64,000 nucleotides of DNA from NCBI GenBank assembly GCA_030278955.1, contig JAOANR010000001.1, positions 41,628,890 through 41,692,889 on the forward strand, given 5' to 3'. Origin of the DNA: Hygrophila difformis (Eukaryota; Streptophyta; Magnoliopsida; Lamiales; Acanthaceae). Positions within the stretch are counted from its first letter, which is position 1; each line of letters begins with the position of its first letter. The notes beneath the pieces are model-generated. The model was given only the letters and a program-made list of their open reading frames with translations, had not been told where the DNA came from and did no database searches. The position numbers and the translations under genes are program-made. Shown here in pieces: positions 47,600 to 59,981 of this stretch.

Positions 47600-47990
47600 T
47601 TAATGATCCTCGTCATCATTTAGGATGTCAAGTGCTATGTGGTATGAGAATTCATTATCTATGATAATTGCATCTCGGTTCCAAATATTTCTGCTTATGA
47701 TAAAATTGATTGATATTTCATTATTTTCAAGTTCATGCTCTTTTGGAGCTGCAAATTTCTGCTCCTCTGGAGTTGTTTGCTCTTCAAGAGCTTTATTTTC
47801 CTCTGGTATATTTTCTATAATTTTTTCACTTTCAATGATTTGTGATCCTCTTTTCTTTCGAGGATTTTTATCTTTGGAACATGGTGGTCTACCACGCTTC
47901 AAGCGTGCAGTAGATTCATCTTTGGCACTTGTAATTGGTCCCTCTGGACATTAATTTTGATTGGAACATTTACAGCCGTTATATTAGATT
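47600..47990 (-). pseudogene. Linker between integrase and RT of element A
   Basis: The frame 47600-47902 encodes a hydrophilic, Lys/Glu-rich stretch (KRGRPPCSKDKNPRKKRGSQ, then glutamate-rich repeats). This matches the variable region usual between copia integrase and RT. Upstream it is broken. Confidence 0.65.
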
Positions 47991-48124
47991 TTGTTACTCT
48001 TTTAGAGTTGCATAAGGTCCGACAATTTATTTGCAATATTATGTAAATGTACAATTCTTTGTACTTCTAGTTCATAATCATTTGTACGAGGATCAAAGAA
48101 ATCTAACGGTATTTTCCTGTTGAT

Positions 48125-49044
48125 TTATTTTTCTTTCTTTGGTTGACTTTTATCTCCCCCTAATGTCGGGAAATGAGATTCATCAAAATGATAATCTTTG
48201 AATTTTGCAGTAAATAAATCACCAGTTAATGGTTCAAGATATTGAATAATCGATGGTGATTCATACCCGATATATAATCTCAATCTACATTGGGGACCCA
48301 TCTTTGTGCGCTGAGGTGGTGCAATTGGTACATATAATGCGCAACCAAATATTCTGAGATGGGATATATTGAGTTTATGCCCAAATGTTAATTGTATAGG
48401 GGAGTATTCATAATGTGCCAGTCTTAACCGCACCAATTTTGCTGCATGTAATATTGCATGCCCCCAAGCTGTCATGGCAATCCAGATCTCATTAATAATG
48501 GTCAGGAAATTAATTGAAAACGTTTTATAAGTGATTCAGCAAGTCCATTCTGAGTACGGACATGAGCAACGAGATGCTCAACGATTATGCCAATTGACAT
48601 ACAGTATTCATCAAATCTCTGGGATGAACATTCACCAGCATTATCCAAACAGATATATTTTATTGTATAATCAGTGAACTGTGCTCGTAATTTAATAATT
48701 TGAGCAAGTAATTTTTCAAAAGCATGGTTGCGAGATGATAATAATGATACATTGGACCATCGTGTTGATGCATCAATTAGCACCACAAAATATTTAAAAG
48801 GTCCACATGGTGGTTCTATAGGTCCACATATATCGCCCTGAATTCTTTCAAGAAAACAAGGGCTTTCATTTCCCACTTTTGTTGGTGAATGTTTGGAAAT
48901 CAATTTTTCTTGGGAGCAAGCAACACATATATAATCATTATGTTGCAGCATTTTTTGCCCTTTTAATGAATGGCCATGACTATTTGTAATAATTCGCCTC
49001 ATCATTGTAGAGCCGGGATGGCCTAGGCGGTCATGCCATATCAT
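48125..49044 (-). pseudogene. Integrase of element A
   Basis: The frame 48502-49044 starts with the GAG-pre-integrase phrase (IWHDRLGHPGSTMMRRII) and a CVACSQEK zinc finger. It then has the catalytic Asp (VVLIDASTRWS), a second Asp (ICLDNAGECSSQ) and the Glu region (NGLAESLIKRF). A stop follows. The frame 48125-48475 continues with the C-terminal part (ILHAAKLVRLR, LRIFGCALYVPIAPPQRTKMGPQ). At least one frameshift lies between them. Confidence 0.85.
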
Positions 49045-49600
49045 ATATTCATCAGTAAGTCTATGGCTTCCAATAGACTTCTGGCCTATTTTGGGATGAT
49101 ATTCATTAATAGGCTTCTGGACATCAACAAACCTCTGGGTTATTTGGGGAATATTAGACCTGTGGTATAATATTCAGTTGTAGAGCCAGGATGGCCTAGG
49201 CGGTCATGCCATATCATATAACTTCAGTTGTATTTATCTTTGTAAAATACAATCCAGATGACAGAGCTGGTAGTTTTTCCAATACATATTTCTTACCATG
49301 AGTGGTATTTGTAATTAATTAATATTCGACATTATCTGAAGTCGATCTCTCGAGATGATACCCATTTTCTCGGATATCTTCAAAACTCAATAAATTTCTT
49401 CGAGACTTGGGAGATAGGAGTGCATTTTTCACAATTAATTTTGTCCCCTCCGGGAAAATAAGATTGGTTGTGCCAACTCCTTGTATAATATTTGCACTAC
49501 CACATATTTTGTTTATGTTTTTGTCTCCCATTTTTAAATTGAAAAATACCTTATGTCTTTTAATATCGGGTGCGTTAAAGCACTATCAATAAGACATATA
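49045..49600 (-). pseudogene. Protease and pre-integrase region of element A (degraded, with internal duplication)
   Basis: The frame 49319-49531 has copia features (FPEGTKLIVKNALLSPKSRRNLLSFEDI). The protease active-site region upstream is too degraded for a clear catalytic Asp. A stretch of about 45 bp (GGATGGCCTAGGCGGTCATG and flanks) occurs twice, at about 49009-49053 and 49179-49223. Confidence 0.7.
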
Positions 49601-49712
49601 TTATTACTTTTAAATTCCCCATTCTGCAGGTATTAAAACAAGATATTATTAATATTAAAAGCCCTTGTTTACTTTTTCAAAGCGTAATAAAAACAATAGT
49701 ATAACAAAGGTA

Positions 49713-50709
49713 TTAAACTAAATCACCATATAAATCATTAATTTCGAATTCCGGGATATTGGGCATATTATCCTCAGAATTTACTTTTTCAATATGATTT
49801 GTTTCAACCACCCTTTTTCCTTTCTCCCACTGGGAGTCTTGGTTGAGTTTCATCCAATGCTCTCTGGTTCGACAATTTTTGTACCAGTGCCTTTTCACCC
49901 GCATCTATCGCATTTGACTTTTTCATAATTCTGTTTTTGGACATCACTTCTGGTGTTGCCCTGATTCTGATTACGTATGTCTGTCGTGGGTCTAATATAA
50001 ACATTGTTGCGGAAATGACTTTTCCCACGGCCTAGGTTATATCCACGACCACGAGGTCTCTGACCTTGGCCACGACCACGACCACGACCACGGCTAAAAG
50101 ATTCAGCCACATGTGCCTCTGGCAATGGACTATTGCCAGTTGGTCTCATTTCATGATTTATTAATAATAAATTATTATTCTTTTCAGCCAATAACAAAAC
50201 GGTAATCAGATCAGAATATTCAGTGAAACCCTTTGCTCGGTATTGTTGCGCTAATAGCGAATTGGAGGGGTGGAATGTAGAGAATGTGTTCTCTAACATT
50301 TCTTTATAAGTAATTTTTTTTACCACATAGTCTTAATTGTGATACATTATTAAACAGAGCAGAATTGTAATAATATACCGATTTAAAATCCTGGAATCGT
50401 AAGTGTAACCAGTCATACTGAGCTCGAGGGAGATTAATTGATCTTAAATAATCATCTCTTTATTAAATTCTCCCAGAGTTCAATTGGGTCTTTGACTGTT
50501 AAATACTGTATTTTCAATCCCTCATCAAGATGATGGCGGATGAAAATCATAGCTTTCACACGGTCTTGGCTTGAAGCCTAATTATCTTTTTCAATTGTTT
50601 TTTCAAGACCCATCAATTCCAAATCGATTTCGACATCCATTTTCCAAAATAAATAATCATATCCAGATACCATCATTGGTCTGAAATCCTGCTTTGTCAA
50701 GTTAGCCAT
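49713..50709 (-). pseudogene. Gag of element A
   Basis: A likely start is Met 50709 (MANLTKQDFRPMM, a common copia gag start). The frame soon meets stops. Recognisable parts are a Gly/Arg-rich stretch (RGRGRGRGQGQRPRGRG, about 50035-50095), a VKCDRCG zinc-knuckle start in frame 49895-50326, and its continuation in another frame ending near 49713. It is heavily mutated. Confidence 0.75.
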
Positions 50710-50794
50710 AATAGAATTATTAAAATAGAAAGATTAAATATTACCTCAAAGGTGAAATCCGGCAAAGCTCCGTTCATGGCTCGTGCTGATAACG

Positions 50795-51095
50795 TGTTGT
50801 AGTTATAATTGTATCTTAATAGAATTACTATATGAAATTGTGTGTGTGGTCGTGAAAATATCTAAGACAAGGAAATAATTAAGCAATGATAAAGAAGAAA
50901 AGAGAGAGCAACAGGAATAGCAAGCAGTAGAAAATAATTACATTCCCAGATGTGTGTCTTACAATGACATAATGGTCATATTTATAGGTACTCTACCGAC
51001 ACTTATATTTGTTGTATGTATTAATTAAATATATCCACCGAACACATATATAATTATTGTTGTGGGGACATCCATAATATTTATCTTTCATAACA
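50795..51095 (-). repeat. 5' LTR of element A
   Basis: 301 bp, TGTTGTAG to CATAACA. A sequence just inside reads TATCAGCACGAGCC on the minus strand, a frequent copia primer-site relative. Confidence 0.92.
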
Positions 51096-51100
51096 CCAAC

Positions 51101-53837
51101 ACCTTTCTTGTAATTCTATGGGTATAGAAAATAATAATAAGCTCAAATTGAATTTAAATAAATATATAATTAAAATATTATTAACAAATGAATGTCAATT
51201 ATGATTTGAAATTGTAAAAGAAATTAAATTTACTGCAATTTTTTGAAGAAGAAAAAATTAAATAAAAACTAAGTAGTTGTTAGTTCTGCCATATTGGAAG
51301 ATGAAATAAAAAAAAAATTGAATTAAAAATAATATGGATCGTGGGCGGAGAGACAACCCTTTAAAGAAAAGCTAAAAAATTTAAAACTTTAAAATAATTC
51401 TTAGGCGTCTTATAAATATGGAGTATGAGTTTAATATGACCTGAGGACACCCGTTGTACACAAAAAAATATATATATAGATTAGTCGGCAACTGCTCTCC
51501 TCGCCACCACTTTCAGACCTGCAAGCCCAAGCCCAAGAGGCACTTGATTCATGTTTTTTTTACTAATATACATGCCATAATATTAAATTAAAACTAAATA
51601 ATAAACAAAATGAAAACTATGACTTTTTGTGGGAGGAGGTAGTAATCATGAATTATACTACACTAGATTTTTTCGCCCGCTACGCACGGGTGTTAAACTA
51701 ATATGACAATATAAAATGAGAATATAGTGTTTTTTTTAATTACATGATATTCAGAATCTTTTGCTTAAATAGTGGTTGAAATGCATGCAACGAAAAATAA
51801 AAAAAAAATAAAAGAGATAATAAGATGAATGAAGGAAATTCAAACCCATGTGGAAATAATATAAAATAAATTATTTTTACTGTTAAAAAATTATATATAT
51901 AGTTTTCTTTCATATCTAAAATAATGAGAGCAAGTGAAAAATAAATACCCTTAACTATTCAAAATTAGAAAAAATTACTCCATTCGTCCCACTAATTATG
52001 TCTCACTTTCCTTTCTGGTCCGTTCCACTACAATTGTCACATCTCACTTTTTAAAAAAACTTACTCCATAAACATCAACTGAAACATCGCATCAACTAAT
52101 TACTCCACTTTATCTGTTAATTTTTAAATACTATTTTTGTCCATAATATCTTCTCAATTTTTTCTTTTCTATATTGATTATGAAAAAAATTTGGTAGTTA
52201 ATATTTTCATTTAATTTAATTTAATTTTTATTATTTTTTAGTTCATTATTATTATAAGCCTTAAAATCGAATTTATACTCCGATACCAAGTTTTTTGGGA
52301 CATGTTTGGCACGGTGTATACTATTAAGGTGTATTATATTATTTAATGCAAATTTATTGTACTAAATTAATGTTATACAGTGTTTGGTGACACACTGTAT
52401 TATAATTATACAGTATTTGATGTTAAGATAATGTATTGTACTTGTATTATTTTTATGGTATTATTGAATGGTTTAAATTATTTAAATATTGCAATATTTA
52501 TATTTTCAAATATTTATGATTCATAGAAAATATATTATTTCAAAAATTAAAATTAATCTAATTATTTTCTTAACTAATTTAGATAAATTAATTAGTCAAT
52601 GGGATGGGGAGTAGCTGTATCTAAGGAATTCGCAGGAGCAGGGAGTCTGGGGAAAGGGGACAGGTCGGGATTAAAGAGGGAGAAAGAGAAAAATAGTGAT
52701 GTACAGGGTAAACCCGCGTTTCCTTCGGGATTAAATAATACATTGAAATCCGCATTAAAATTATACATGTACAAACTTTCAAATGCATCAAACATGGATC
52801 TGTATTATCCTTTTGCAAAACAATAGTACTATGAGGCATAATACACCCGGTCTTAGGGGTATACTCTTTATATTCTTTTACAGTACAAATTATTTTTAAA
52901 AAATTGTATAACAATTTACTCCAAATTTCATATACATTTTATTTTATACTGAAATAGATGAAGATTACTGGATTAAGAATATTATGTTTAATAATTAAAC
53001 TATAATGTGTTTTAGTCTATAATTAAAGAAAAAAATATATGTAGAATTGTTTAGAATGGTATAAAATTTTGTAGGTTATTAGTCATTTTACTTTAATCAA
53101 TATTTTTTAGGGTCAATCTAATGTTTACACTATATTTTCAGTGAAATATTTTTATTTAAAATATAGTTATTATATTCCTTATATTGATATATGATTATAT
53201 ATTTTTTAGACATAAATTTGTAACCTAATTAAATTTATTTAATAATATTATAGTATTAATATTTTTAAAAATGTTATGTATATAATCAAATAATTTATAT
53301 ATATATATATATGTATTTGTAATCAATTATATCTTTCTAAAATATATAGAAAGATTTTCTCAAGATTTTATTATATTATTAATACATAGATTTATTTTCT
53401 AAATATAGGTTTAGATGATGTGTCCGATGACGTGGAATTAGTCAGCACATTACGTGTAAACTTAATAACCGTTGATCTATAAATGAGCATATAATGACTG
53501 ATTAACCCTTTAAAATTAAGAAGAATGAATTAAATTTAATAAGGACAAAAGAGTCTGCACGTGCCAAAAAGTATTCAGGATTTAGTATATAGATAATTAA
53601 TTAATCCCAAACGGCATTTGCCAAAATTCGCAAATTCCAAAAGCACACCACCAAAAACAAAAGAGAAGACTGACAGAGTACAGAGTTTTCCAACATACCA
53701 ACTGATGGAAATACCCAAAACATTAGCCTCGTGAGGATATATTTCTAATTAAATCTTTCATTAGTGGCATCAAAAGTGTGGGGTTCGGTTTCATCGTAAG
53801 AAATAGGGATGGGAAACATACCATTAAGAAATGTTTA
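51101..53837. other. AT-rich spacer with scattered MITE-like fragments
   Basis: No gene is supported. Position 51976 onward (TCCATTCGTCCCACTAATTATG, split here as TCCATTCGTC + CCACTAATTATG) resembles a Stowaway terminal sequence without a clear partner. Positions 51666-51700 contain the plant repeat phrase TTTTTCGCCCGCTACGCACG. Positions 52300-52330 (GACATGTTTGGCACGGTGTA) resemble the end of a hAT-type MITE. An (AT)n run is at 53295-53313. The frame 52599-52826 has no recognisable domain. Confidence 0.5.
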
Positions 53838-54679
53838 TGTTGTTATTAACGTGCTCTTGTGCAGATTTAGTAGTTCCATGCTTGTTGAAACCACGACAGA
53901 ACGACCGTAGCAGTTACTGTCAGTCATGCGCGACAGTTACCTGATCTGTGTGCGCGTTTTAACCGACTCAGTCTGATCTAATTCGCGTCTCTGAGTATAT
54001 ATATGTGTCTAGACTTTCTGTAAACAAGTTTGGAGTTTATTGAGTTGTAATTTTACACATTCTACACATTTTACACACACTAGTCGGTTATTTCTCTCCA
54101 AGATTCACTAGTTCTATTCTTTGAGAGAGAGTTAGAAATTCCTTGTGTTCGTTCTACTTTTTAGAAGATTATTCTGTATACACGAGGTCTGAATTACTGT
54201 GATTCAACAAGTGTTCTTGTTGGAGAAATTTTCTCTACACCCGATTGAAGAGGCTTTTGGAAGAAGCGCTCAAAGATTGAAGGAGATGGATTCAGGAAGA
54301 CTGCTATGCCAAGAAGCCATGGTTCTTGAAGCCTGAACAACCAGAGGATTCAAATTGGACAGGATCGTCCGGAGACGTAGTTGTGGGGGAGTCACGACTG
54401 CGGTCTGTCTGCAAACAGGGAAGTGTTGCTTTAGAGTTTGAATTGGTTGTTTGTGAGTCTTCTAGGTCTAGGATTTCTTGAGTATTTAGTATACGTCGCC
54501 TGGATTGGAATCCCCCAGACGTAGATCCGTTGGATCGAACTGGGTCAACAAATACTTGTGTTTTTACATTCCGCTGAACACTCTGTGCACACACATATCA
54601 CTTGTTATTTGGTAGTTTCGACCACAGCTCAACGACGATAGTTTTATTCAAGATTTTCACGTAATATCTGGGACCAACA
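53838..54679 (+). repeat. 5' LTR of element F
   Basis: 842 bp, TGTTGTTATTAAC to GGGACCAACA. A TATA-like GTATATATATG is at about 53994-54004. The minus-strand open frame 54304-54594 recurs in the other LTR and is not treated as a gene. Confidence 0.95.
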
Positions 54680-54681
54680 CT

Positions 54682-54693
54682 TGGTATCAGAGC
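54682..54693 (+). other. Primer-binding site of element F (tRNA-Met type)
   Basis: TGGTATCAGAGC lies two bases inside the 5' LTR, the initiator tRNA-Met primer site. Confidence 0.9.
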
Positions 54694-54738
54694 GGCAGAC
54701 TCTGATATAGTAGAGGCGATCTGAAAACTCTTGAAAAG

Positions 54739-56550
54739 ATGAACAGAGAAGGCGCTTCTTTGTCAAGACCACCATTGTTCGATGGCACGAATTACAGATA
54801 TTGGAGAACTCGGATGAAGATCCACCTTATGGCACTAGGAGATGAAGTTTGGGACGCAGTCGAGACAGCCTGACAACCACCCACTCGACCACGAGCTACA
54901 GCTGAAGGTTCTACAGATCCACCTGGTAGTCGACCGGCAACCAAGGCTGAATACACTCAAGCGGAGAAGGATGCCAAGAAAGGGAATTATACGGCCTTAA
55001 ATGCGATTTTTAGCGCCATGGACGAAACGCAGTTCCAGCTAGTCACAAACCACACACTGGCTCATGACGCATGGAGGACTCTAGAGGTTATGTATGAGGG
55101 TTCTGAGGATGTTCGAGCTACCAAGCTACAGCGAGTTGAGACCATGTTCGAGAATCTGAAGATGGACAAGGATGAATCGATCTCAACCTATTACGGAAGG
55201 TTCAAAGATATTGTAAATCAAGCCTATTCCTTGGGATTGATTTATGATAATCAAAAATTGGTTCGAAAGATGTTGAGGACTCTCACCAAGAAGTATGCTC
55301 CGAAGTTTGCAACATTGGAAGAATTGGATAAGTTGAACACCATTACCTTGGATGGCTTAGTGGGAATTCTTCAAACATACGAGATGAACCATCTTGAAGA
55401 AGAATCATCAAGGAGTATTGCTCTCAATGTGGAAGAAGAAGATTCTGGAAACTCCTTTGAAGACGATGTATCTTATATTTCCAGAAAACTTGCAAAGATG
55501 TTGCAAGACAGACGTACAAAGAAATTCTACAAACAGCAAGGTCGCAGTTCCAACGATGTTCCGACGACGGACAGACCACCTCGCAGAGACTTCAAAAGAA
55601 AGGATAGCAGCAAAGTTGATCGCTTCAACAACAAGAAGGACTATGACAAGCCGGACAAATTTGCCTCGGTGATTTGCTATGAATGTGGAGGCCAAGGACA
55701 TGTTCGATCTGAATGTGCCACAGCCAAAAGGAAGGAAATGAGAGAAAAGAAGGCACTGCAGGCTACTCGAGGTGATCAAGACGATGACAGAACTACTGAA
55801 GCACAGAATTCAGATTCTGATGAAGTCGTTGCATTCACTCTAAGAGAAACAAGTCCTACTATAAAAGGTATTGTTAAGTCAATATGTTTTTCACCTAACA
55901 ATTGTGATTCTGATTCAGGTGAAAGCGATGATGAGTACGACCAATTACTTGCTGATTACAACGAACTCAAAGAGGATTTTGAAGTTGTTGTTCGGGAAAA
56001 TAAGAAGTTGTTAGGACAACTGGCAGACGTCGGAATTGCCTATGATCTTGAGGTTGAAAAGAATGAAGACTTGAAAAAGGAGAACAACACTCTTAAAGGC
56101 AGAATCCATGACATGGAGAAAGAGTTTGATGATCTCAAAGCAAAGAACAATGAACTTCAAAAGGTATCTAAAGGTAAAAATCAATTTGATGAAGTTTTAT
56201 CTATGGGAAAACATATTGGTGATCAAACAGGCTTAGGCTATAAGAAGCAAAGCACTCCTAGCAAAACAAAGTTTACAAGTGGAGGTTTCCTTACTTCAAC
56301 TACTGATTCACCACCTGAGCTGATAGTCGGAGAATCGTCCAGACGACAGAAGGACTGCCTGTACTGCAATCTGCCTGGACACACAACTGAAACATGCATG
56401 TGGATTCTAAGAGATCTTATGAATGGAAGACCAGTCGTATGGCCTGATCAAGAGCTTCGAAAGAAATTCAGAATGCAGAAGGCATGGATACCTAAAGGTA
56501 AAACTAATAATAATAAAGATTCTGCTTGTTTTGTAGTTCTTTCGGTGTAG
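54739..56550 (+). pseudogene. Gag of element F (one early stop codon)
   Basis: The start at 54739 (MNREGASLSRPPLFDGTNY) is the usual copia gag start. TGA at 54871-54873 (codon 45) interrupts it, after which the same frame is open, with a Met at 55018, to a TAG at 56548-56550. Features: UBN2-type gag core (FQLVTNHTLAHDAWRTLEVMY, ESISTYYGRFKDIVNQAY), zinc knuckle CYECGGQGHVRSEC (55675-55716), a long coiled coil (about 55950-56165) and a second knuckle-like CLYCNLPGHTTETC (56359-56400). The terminal TAG is in frame with protease, so gag and pol share one frame and are separated by a single stop. Confidence 0.88.
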
Positions 56551-57140
56551 GAACAACATCGAAACGAAAAATGGTATTTTGATTCGGGATGTTCAAGGCA
56601 TATGACGGGAAGAAAAGATGTCTTAGACAACTTTACTGAGAAAGATTGTGGAGCCGTTATGTATGGTGATGGTACAAGAAGCAAAATTGCGGGTTATGGT
56701 AAATCTAAGGATGTTACTCTTTCTAAACTCTCTAGAATATTCTATGTAAATGGTCTTACTACTAACCTTATCTCTATTAGTCAACTTTGTGATGAAGATC
56801 TGGAGGTTAGGTTTACTAAACATAGATGCATAGTATATAATGATCAAAATGAGATTGTTATGATGGGAGGCCGTAGCAAGAATAATTGCTACATCTTGAA
56901 GGATGATATTCCACGGATTCTACTGACCAAAGATGATCAGACCACTCTATGGCACAAGCGACTTGGACACCTCAATTTTCAGTCATTGTATAAGTTGAGT
57001 AACTCGAATGCTGTTCGCGGGTTGCCGCAACTACAGAAGAACGATGAATCATCTGCAGAGATTGCGCCAAAGGAAAGCAAACCAGATCGAGACATAAGAA
57101 GACTGATGACATTAAAACAAAAGAATGCCTCGATCTGATA
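56551..57140 (+). pseudogene. Protease and GAG-pre-integrase region of element F
   Basis: Directly after the gag stop, in the same frame, comes WYFDSGCSRHMTG (56569-56607, the aspartic protease site), then LTTNLISISQLCDEDLEVRF and the pre-integrase phrase LWHKRLGHLNFQSLYKL. The frame shifts near 57055, within the integrase zinc finger, and then runs to a stop at 57138. It cleaves the polyprotein and begins integrase. Confidence 0.85.
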
Positions 57141-59687
57141 CATATGGATCTTATGGGTCCAACCGAAGTGGAGATTTTAAATGGTAAAAGGTATATTTTA
57201 GTATGTGTTGATGATTTCTCTAGATATTGTTGGGTTTTCTTTCTTAGGTCAAAAGATGAGACTTTTGAGTACTTTGAGGCCCTGAGTAAAAGACTCATGA
57301 ATGAGAAGCAAAGGAAGATTGCACGAATCTGAACCGATCATGGCAAGGAATTCGAGAATCAGTTGTTCGATCGTTATTGTGACGACAATGGAATTACACA
57401 TGAGTACTCAGTCCCCAAAACACCACAGCAAAATGGTGTTGCTGAAAGGAAGAACCGAACATTGCAAGAGATGGCCAGATCAATGCTTCACACCAGTTCA
57501 TTGAGCAAAAGATTTTGGGCGGAAGCTATTAACACTGCCTGTCACATCATCAACCGAGTGTTGTTGAGACCACACTCCAACTGCACACCTTATCAACTTT
57601 GGAACGGTAAAACTCCCACGGTAAAATACTTTCATGTTTTTGGATGCAAATGTCATGTTTTAAATGATAGAAATCAATTGCATAAGTTTGATTATAAATC
57701 TTTGGATGGATATTTCATTGGTTATTCTAATAATTCTAAAGCATATCATGTTTATCTTACTAGTGATAAGAAGGTTATTGAATCTACTAATGTTCTCTTT
57801 GAGGATCTTGATTTATTAGAAAACAGGGTAGATGATAATGAGTTACCTCTTACTCAAAATCATGAGAATGCTAATGATGTTGAGCAATCTGTCACTGAAG
57901 AAGAACATGCTAGTCCTAATGTTCCAGATAAAGGCCCTGATAAAGATTCTGAACCAGAAAAGGATGCTGATACAGATACTGTTGTCGAGACGACAGCAGA
58001 ACCACCTTCTGAAGTTCAGAACAACAGAAAAGGTTCTAGAGTGCATAAACATCATTCAACTCAGGATATTATTGGAGATCCACAAGGTCAGAGACAGACT
58101 AGGCATAAAGAGATTAATTTCAAAGATCTAGCAAGCTACAATTGTTTTGTTTCTACGGTTGAACCAAAGAATACATCTGAGGTGTTGAAAGATGAGTACT
58201 GGATTGCTGCAATGCAAGACGAGCTACTGCAATTCGAGAGGAATGTTGTCTGGGAGTTGACAGAACCACCGCAGAACGCCAACATTATTAGAACGAAATG
58301 GGTTTACAGGAATAAGACGGATGAGAAAGGCAATATCATAAGGAATAAAGCAAGGCTAGTAGCACAAGGCTACACCCAAATTGAAGGTTTGGATTATGGC
58401 GAAACATTTGCTCCCGTAGCAAGGATGGAAGCCGTAAGAATACTACTTGCAATTGCGTGCTCTTTGAATTTGAAGCTGTACCAAATGGATATCAAAACAT
58501 CCTTCCTTAATGGTAAAATCAAGGAAGAGATCTATGTTGCGCAACCGATTGGATTTGAAGACCCGAAGTATCCAAATCATGTTTACCGAGTCAAAGGAGC
58601 TTTATATGGATTGAAGCAGGCACCCAGAGCGTGGTATGAGAGATTGTCTAAGTATTTGGTGGACAATGGATTTAAGAGAGGAAATGCAGACAAGACGTTG
58701 TTCGTGAAGCGTCAGGACAACCACTTAACGATAGCTCAAGTATATGTTGACGACATCATTTTTGGATCGACTTCAGTCAAACTCAGAAAGGAATTTGTTG
58801 ATGCTATGAAATCAGAGTTTGAGATGTCTATGATGGGAGAATTACACTACTTTTTGGGATTACAGGTTAAGCAAGAGGCTGATGGTATTTTTCTGTGTCA
58901 AGAGAAGTATGCTAGAAACATGTTGAAAAAGTTTGACATGGATGATTCTAAGGTAGTCAGAACACCGCTAGGACAACAGGAGAAGCTGAGCAAGGACGAA
59001 ACTGGAAAGTCAGTGGATCAAAAGACTTATAGGAGTATGATTGGAAGTCTACTGTACCTCACTGCTACAAGACCAGATATTTCATTTAGTGTAGGTGTAT
59101 GTGCAAGGTTCCAATCCGATCCTAAGGAGTCTCGTATGAAAGCAGTAAAGAGGATCATGAGATATGTTAAAGGGACAATGAATATTGGAATTTGGTTTTC
59201 AAAAAGGTCATCACTTGACCTGATTGGATTTACAGACTCGGACTGGGCTGGTTGTTGCGACGACAGGAGATCTACCACTGGAGGCTGCTTCTACTTGGGA
59301 AACAATCTAGTAAGCTGGTATTCCAGAAAGCAAAACATCGTAGCTCTATCAACAGCCGAGGCAGAGTATATTGCTGCCACATGTTGCTGTTCACAACTTC
59401 TTTGGATGAAGCAACTACTCGAGGACTACGGTATTCATAAGGATGATTTTTTAGTTTTCTGTGATAATACTAGTGCAATAAATATCTCTAAAAATCCTGT
59501 TTTACATAGTAGGAGTAAGCATATTGATATTCGTTATCATTTTATTAGAGATCTTGTAGAGGATAATGTTTGCAGGATTGAGCATATAGCGTCGTTGGAA
59601 CAACGGGCGGACATCCTAACAAAAGCTTTACATGGAGAGAAATTTGAAGGCCTAAGAAGCACTTTGGGTCTTTCCTACCACAATTAA
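57141..59687 (+). pseudogene. Integrase, RT and RNase H of element F (one internal stop)
   Basis: From 57144 the frame holds the integrase Asp (LVCVDDFSRYCWVFF). TGA at 57330-57332 precedes TDHGKEFEN (second Asp), and the same frame then runs 774 residues from 57363. The Glu is in QQNGVAERKNRTLQEM. RT has KARLVAQGYTQIEGLDYGETF, QMDIKTSFLNG, GLKQAPRAWY and the catalytic YVDDIIFGS. RNase H has GFTDSDWAGCCDDRRSTTGG and ALSTAEAEYIAATCC, and the end is RADILTKALHGEKFEGLR. The long final frame is intact, so only the stop and the upstream frameshift disable this copy. Confidence 0.92.
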
Positions 59688-59981
59688 AATACTTATTAGA
59701 TCGGGCCTCAATGTTTTTAGTGTATATGTATCATTTTTGCAGGCCCAATTTAAATTTGAATGGAGACAAGCCTATCCGGAAGTCCATCATTATGCACGGC
59801 AGTCTAGGTGACGTCATAGCTGCAGCTGTAACCGTTGCACCTCCATCAATCACGTCGCACGTCCTCCAAAACTGCCGAACACCTCTTCCCCTTCCGGCTA
59901 CCTCCTCCATTTAAGGTTCAATAACTCTCCATTTCTATTCAAGCTTTCTCTCACTTTTCGAATTTTAGCTTTGCAGAGAAT
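59688..59981 (+). other. Spacer between pol and the third ORF of element F
   Basis: About 290 bp with no clear ORF. The third ORF may be translated from a spliced or subgenomic RNA, but I see no decisive splice site. Confidence 0.5.

Larger units (their letters stand above)
6388..51095 (-). mobile_element. Element A: old Ty1/copia retrotransposon, host of two nested insertions
   Basis: LTRs at 6388-6697 and 50795-51095 are flanked by CCAAC (6383-6387 and 51096-51100). Without B and D the element would be about 5.57 kb, normal for copia. Gag, protease, integrase, RT and RNase H fragments run right to left in the order expected on the minus strand, each broken by stops or frameshifts. A polypurine tract (complement of CTCCCTCTTGG, 6698-6708) adjoins the left LTR, and a sequence resembling the common copia primer-binding site (TATCAGCACGAGCC on the minus strand) lies just inside the right LTR. 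The LTRs differ by roughly 10% by eye, so A is the oldest of the nest. Confidence 0.92.

Noticed and set aside
52599..52826. A 75-residue plus-strand frame in the spacer
   Set aside because: No recognisable motif, and AT-rich on both sides; probably chance or part of a MITE.
54304..54594. A 96-residue minus-strand ORF in both LTRs of F (also 62391-62681)
   Set aside because: It is antisense to the LTR and recurs only because the LTRs are nearly identical.
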